From positions 1,695,501 through 1,759,500 of the forward strand of contig BSQZ01000030.1 in NCBI GenBank assembly GCA_033239005.1: a DNA stretch of 64,000 bases. The letters run 5' to 3'. Below the pieces are notes generated by a model. It was given only the letters and a program-made list of their open reading frames with translations, was not told the DNA's origin and made no database searches. The DNA is from Lamellibrachia satsuma (Eukaryota > Annelida > Polychaeta > Sabellida > Siboglinidae). This document shows positions 59,288-64,000 of the stretch, in pieces (the first letter of the stretch is position 1; each line of letters starts with the position of its first letter). The translations under genes were made by a program, and so were the position numbers.

Positions 59288-59457
59288 GAACTTCTATGAT
59301 GCAAGAGACAATTTACTTCAGCAGCCTCAAATTGCATGGATAGAAGGACACCTGGTCTCTACAAGAGAATGACACCTGGTCTCTACAAAAGAAGGTCACC
59401 TGGTCTCTCTCTACAAGCCAGAAATATTTCATTTCATGTGGAGTTATTGTGCTTATG
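59288..59457 (+). pseudogene. Ulp1-like relic, exon block 3 (Gln and Cys) with microduplications
   Basis: Acceptor CACTACTACAG before GAACTTC; donor CTTATG|GTAAGT. GGACACCTGGTCTCTACAAG recurs as GACACCTGGTCTCTACAAAA and GTCACCTGGTCTCTCTCTAC, producing the stop and frameshift. Confidence 0.65.
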
Positions 59458-60559
59458 GTAAGTTTGTTTCTGTGTGATGCAACACAAAGTGTGTGTTGAC
59501 GGGTGGAGTTAACAACACTTTAATTAAATCAATTGGTGGATTTCGTGGCTGGTATCCCACGAAGGAGCATGTATATAATGAACATGATAGCTTTTCTTCA
59601 TGTGAAGAAACTGAACTTTGTCTATTCATTCCAATTCAAATTTGTGTGAGATTTTTAGTCATGTTGCCTAAATATATGACATGATATGTATAATAGACAA
59701 AAGAAGTATGTTGTTCATCTCTTTTAAGCACTGCTATAAGCTTGTATGGGAACCTTGAAATAAAGTTGTCAATCTTGACAATTTTTAGTTATTCTTTTCA
59801 AGCAAATGATAATATTAAACCATATGTACAGACAGACATGCATGAATGTAATCAGAGATAAAATGCACATCATTTGGAATCCTGAAAGGCATTGACCTTC
59901 AGGAACTCACACAGGCTTTGGTACAGAATTTCACGCATCTCGTTCTCCAGAAGCTGATCAAATCAGCAGGCCCTTCACCAGCCACGCAACTTGAATGTGA
60001 TATGCCTGGCTGTCAAGCCAAGTCCAAGGAGAAAACACAGTGTTGTACTTGTGGGTGATGGGCCCATTGGCAACACCGTGCTAAACTGCAGTCAAAACCC
60101 AAAGGAGCCTTCATTTGTACTGTGTACATTGCACCGTATGGTGCTCATTAGGCAGCTTCGTCAGACATGTATGACCGTCCACTGCATTATAGATATGTAC
60201 GTCAGCAAGCAGAGAGTTGCAGTAATCTACTGTGCTGATCACTAAGGCATGGACAAGCCAAACCAGTGGACATTGCGAATTATAGTATAGTTCATGTATT
60301 TCTTTATTAGTTTGATTGGATAATAAAGAACTTCCTTCAACAAGAATGACACAAGTCCACAAAGCTACAAATCATGAATCACAATATTAGGAAATCAAAG
60401 AAACGTGACAATTTCTGCACAATGTAGAAGCTTTTCTGCACACCTACCAAAATTTCAGTCAAAATTATGCCTTGCTCTGATTTGGTCACATGTAATACAC
60501 TAGTTTCTTCCACCAGAATGGTCAAAGTTCTTAAATATCATGAGGTAAAAACAACTCAG

Positions 60560-60832
60560 ATATATGTACATAAAGCCTTCTGCATCACGCAGAAGGTTTC
60601 ATGCACACCTACATTTATGAAGTGAATTATGCTGTCTCTCATCAAAATGCCTTGCAATGGGTTTGTAGAGTTAATTATGCACTAGTTCCTTCCTGGATAA
60701 AGTTCACAGAGCAGCAATTATACATCAAACAATGTCAGTTACGCACAGGCACACGAAACCTGTTTCACGCAGAAGGTTTCATGCACATTTACAAAAATCC
60801 GTTACGTCACAGAGTGCACGAAACGTTCTGAT
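60560..60832 (+). repeat. dispersed repeat with palindromic motif, copy 2
   Basis: Inverse copy of 57300-57600. Begins CTTCTGCATCACGCAGAAGG, a palindrome, and ends CGTCACAGAGTGCACGAAAC. Confidence 0.75.
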
Positions 60833-60841
60833 AAGAGTTCC

Positions 60842-61625
60842 TCCACAAGGCAAAGGCCTAGATGGCAAGTGGACAAGGAAGCTTATCGAGAGTGAATTTG
60901 TTTTAATCTATGTGTAACTTGCCTTCATGAGACATGTATCTATATCTTACTTATGATATGGTCTCCAAGCGTGTATATAATATTCTAACTGAAGCCTGAC
61001 CTGTGCTTTATGTAAATGTATAATTGGCTCTTTCTTTGTATGCTATATTTCTCCTAACCAGCCCAATAATTTTATTACCCTTTGAAGCTGCAATACCACA
61101 CTGCTCTGAAACTTTCATATCAGCACTTGTCGTTACTCCCAAGTCCCTTTCTATAGCACCTAGACCAGTGTCTCTCATTTTATAGTTTACAAGTTCCCGT
61201 GTTATATGTTACTCCTAAGTCCTCTTCTATAGTACCCAGAACATTATCTCTCATTTTATTGTTTACAAGTTCCTGTGTCTTGTGTGTAGGCATTTACATT
61301 TCTCAAAATTGAATAACATCTGCCATTTTTCAGACAATTGAACTAATTTGTCTAGATCGTTTTGTAAATGTTGTTTATCACCATAATTTGTAACCTTTCT
61401 AAACACTTTTGTGTTATCCGCAAATTCAGTACATTACTTGTTATACTATTAATATTATATTAAGAATAATAAATGTCCCAATACTGATCTTTGTGGTACC
61501 CTAATCAAAACTGATTTCGAGTTTGAAACCTTCACATCTACTACAGCACGCTGTATTCTGTCAGCCATTTTATATCCAGTTGACACCATGGGCTCATATA
61601 TTTAAGTAGTAACCTTTGATGTGGC
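60842..61625 (-). mobile_element. CR1/Jockey-type LINE relic, same family as 12170-13460
   Basis: Shares the 3' tail GATGGCAAGTGGACAAGGAA (plus strand) and the RT-coding segments, for example GAAGCTGCAATACCACACTG and TTGTAAATGTTGTTTATCAC. Many frameshifts; an internal duplication of about 75 bp at 61130-61275. Confidence 0.85.
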
Positions 61626-61637
61626 GCTTTATGTAGT

Positions 61638-61699
<62 letters not shown>
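61638..61699. repeat. (TAG)n microsatellite
   Basis: About 20 TAG units, followed by (GGT)n and (TG)n runs to 61742. Confidence 0.95.
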
Positions 61700-61702
<3 letters not shown>

Positions 61703-61789
61703 CGTGTGGTGGTGGTGGTGGTGGTCTGTGTGTGTGTGTGTGGGGGGCATGGTGTGTGTATGTGATTTTCCCTTGGTGTTGTTTGTCAT

Positions 61790-62320
61790 CAGTTTTGTTT
61801 ATTCTGTACTGATTCCATCCCGAATGTAGAACGGGGCTTGTCTATATGAGTCACAAATTCAGTAAGTTCTTGTTCATGACTTGCTAGTCCGTTAATATCA
61901 CTAACAAATCGTAAATGTGTGATGTCCCTTCTTCCTATACTCGATGTGACTACGTGGTCTGCAAGGGATTCAATCATGATTGATCATCTGTTCTAGAAAT
62001 ATGTTGAAAAGTGTAGGGGGAAATGTGCATTCTTGCTGGACTAAACTGATGTGTGAATCCATTCCCATATTGCCCCATTGATCAGAACTGCGTTGCTAGC
62101 CATGTTGTACAATTGTTCGATGATGTGAAGTAGTTTGTGACCAATGTTGTATTTTTTTATTGCATCGCATAAAGCAGCAAGTGCTGTTTGAAGTTAATAG
62201 GTACACGGTAGATTTCCTGTTGGTGTTGTTGGTATTTGTCTCACAGAAAACGCAACTTGAAGATTTGTTCTGTACTGCACCGTCCTTCACGAAAGCCCGC
62301 TTTCGCTTCTGTAATAATGT
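61790..62320 (-). pseudogene. second LINE clade: reverse transcriptase fragment
   Basis: Minus strand: AIKKYNIGHKLLHIIEQLYN and ASNAVLINGAIWEWIHTS (near 62120), TLFNIFLEQMI (near 62000) and THLRFVSDINGLASHEQEL (61960-61850), where the YADD-like motif is FVSD. TFGMES follows. This order is that of RTE-like RT proteins, distinct from the CR1-like relics. Confidence 0.8.
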
Positions 62321-62329
62321 TCTGCTTGA

Positions 62330-64000
62330 GGTTTAATATCACTTGTCTTTTGCAGATCATGGTTAAACTGTTTAATCTGTTATTCCATCTCCTCATTCTT
62401 TTATCAGTTCCGCTTGAATGTTGTTATTGCCAGCTAATTTCCCCCTTTTTAGTGAAAGGCTGCCTCTATTTCAGTCTATATGTGCTAAATATCTTCTCAT
62501 ATGCTATTTGCATTTATGGATATTTTTCCTCCATTTATATTTATTCCGTGGTTTAAGTTTTATGTTAACATGAATTTGGTTATGATCACTGCTAACCAAA
62601 TGTTCATGTAGTGCAACTTCGCAAACTAACATTCATTTCAATAAAACAAAGCCATATCTAATATGCTTTTAATCACTACACAGTGTTCCGTCCTTACCTA
62701 TGCACTCATCGTGTAGTTTAAAATAATAATTTTATTATCCAATTAACCGGCTAATAGACGACACAACTCCAGTCACCATATCATATTTATATCCTCATGA
62801 GATTAAAGTTCGTGATCGCACACAGGATCTTGTGGTTTGTGTTACACGTTCTAACCTAGCGTTTCGCAAACAAATGTCTCCTAGAATATATGTACAACAT
62901 ACAAACAACTTTTATTAAGTTTGAAGAAAGTCAACATTAACCTGCACAAAACACTCATATGTACGACACATTACTGCCAAACATCCGGCGTTGTAGTGCG
63001 TGAACGGTTAAAATTACACACCTTGGCCTCCTTGCGAAACATATCCAATAATTTACATTTCTAATAACTGTCGATCAATTATGTCCTACATGTATTTTAT
63101 GAAAGTTAATATTGAATATTTTTCTCATTAAATAAAGGTTGTTGTAAATGCTACATTCTAGAAGTTTAGCCGTGTAAAGGAATCGTCGGTTTCATGGTTA
63201 TAATAAACTTGTAAGATCAAGTCAATATGAGCTGCACTTGTATGCACAATAGTCTGACTTGTAGCACCGCTGTCTTACTGCTGTCCCACGTATCATACAT
63301 TTAACATCGTCAGCCCATTTACTATCTCACGAATAGCACAGTGTTGCATATTATCGCTTATGCCAAACCATTTAACTAATAGCGCTTGATATTAGGTGTC
63401 GTTACACGTCCCTGAATCATTATTGAACTCTCGATATGCCAATGCGTCCTTGTTCATTTGCCATCTGTGTTTTGCTTTGGATAGCAATCAACTGTCAATA
63501 TACCTACATATGTATACCAGTGTGTTACTCACAGTGGCGACAAATTTACGAACATCCAATAAGAGTCATAGTTTGTTTTCACTTCATTCGAGCACGGGGT
63601 TATACATCAAAGTGGACTTAATGATGAGTACGAGTAATGTTGTGCATTTTAGACGTCCATAAGCAAATAAATCATTGATCAAAGACAAACTATATTACAA
63701 ATAGTAATTTGGGAACTGATTTATAAATCTAGCAATCAGGGTATGATAACATATACAAAATAATGTCACCAACTGGTAGCGGAATGGTGAGCATAGATAT
63801 CACCTCTGAATCAAAATAAACCCCCATTTACATATCCTAAAGATAAGTATAATTTAACTGTGTTTATAAATTACATTTTGAAAAGAACAACCATGTCGAT
63901 GTTCATAGACCTGATCTAGCATTTCTCTCATATGATGTACGTTGATTCGTTTGATAAGAATTCATACGTAAAACATTGGCATCAGATCGGGCGATTCAAA
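62330..64000. other. no gene recognised
   Basis: AT-rich sequence to the window end. Forward frames at 62236-62556 and 63396-63662 have no recognisable domain. Confidence 0.5.

Larger units (their letters stand above)
57952..60125 (+). pseudogene. Ulp1-type cysteine protease with zinc-finger tail, broken; probably transposon-derived
   Basis: Exon-like blocks: 57952-58043, 58710-58862, 59288-59457 and about 59903-60125. The first three junctions agree in phase (CA|G, TG|G). They encode VVDGFLNLLRYNQD and HVFVVPAITTVQ, then WVFASINVSGNHWVLLVVDM with the catalytic His and VFVLDSMS with the Asp, then FYDARDNLLQQPQIAWIEGH and QKYFISCGVIVLM with the Gln and catalytic Cys of C48 peptidases. The last block gives CDMPGCQAKSKEKTQCCTCG and WAHWQ, like a PHD-type finger. 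A triplicated 24-bp unit at 59340-59425 introduces a stop (59370) and shifts frame before the Cys, and a TGA lies at 60056 in the finger. No N-terminal part found. SUMO-protease-like domains of this kind occur in several DNA transposons; a decayed host gene is possible. Confidence 0.7.

Noticed and set aside
61541..61789. Poly-Thr/His minus-strand frame
   Set aside because: Translation of (TAG)n, (GGT)n and (TG)n microsatellites.

Overview
The window is invertebrate animal nuclear DNA: AT-rich and intron-rich, with GT-AG introns, three conventional animal genes and a dense, mixed load of mobile elements (several non-LTR retrotransposon families, hAT, piggyBac and Tc1-type DNA elements, tRNA-derived SINEs) plus many minisatellites. 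The species cannot be fixed from the sequence. The transposon mix (CR1/L2-like LINEs, ZBED5-type hAT, piggyBac) would suit a marine invertebrate such as a mollusc, brachiopod or lower deuterostome, but that is inference.

Host genes. (1) Minus strand, 14349 down to 1900: a complete Suv4-20-type histone H4K20 methyltransferase (KMT5B/C). Seven coding exons join with matching phases into 862 codons plus stop. (2) Plus strand, 29670 to 33908: a four-exon, 173-residue CYTH-domain protein (triphosphate tunnel metalloenzyme fold). (3) Minus strand, 52242 down to 38832: a complete thymidylate synthase (TYMS), eight coding exons, 324 codons plus stop. The products do not form an obvious pathway; they are ordinary animal genes separated by repeats. 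In all three the start codon lies 0-13 nt after a 3' splice-site-like sequence, so each should have an upstream non-coding exon or be trans-spliced.

Repeats by region. 0-17 kb: SINE copies, a Tc1-like relic, an 877-bp element with perfect 17-bp inverted ends, a LINE relic and a hAT-like element, mostly inside KMT5 introns. 17-20 kb: a nearly full reverse-transcriptase ORF of a 5'-truncated LINE, ended by one in-frame TAA. 21.7-27.1 kb: a decayed two-ORF LINE (ORF1, endonuclease, RT) interrupted by nested hAT-like elements. 27.75-29.57 kb: about 63 copies of a 29-bp minisatellite ending 100 bp before the CYTH start codon. 33.95-37.2 kb: a ZBED5-type hAT transposon inserted 37 bp after the CYTH stop codon. 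38.8-52.2 kb: the TYMS introns, holding a hAT-like element with perfect 8-bp target duplications, a piggyBac element inserted in a TTAA-containing minisatellite, three more minisatellites, a tandem amplification of a TYMS 5' splice site, and a 0.6-kb direct duplication flanking exons 2-3. 52.7-62.3 kb: LINE relics, one split by a 2-kb element whose removal restores the reading frame; a broken Ulp1-type protease gene with a zinc finger; and more LINE and SINE fragments. 62.3-64 kb shows nothing recognisable.

No rRNA, canonical tRNA, CRISPR array or bacterial feature was found. No single undescribed system stands out. The observations most worth following are the amplified TYMS splice donor, the duplication flanking TYMS exons 2-3, the CYTH gene caught between a minisatellite and a transposon, and the Ulp1/zinc-finger relic.
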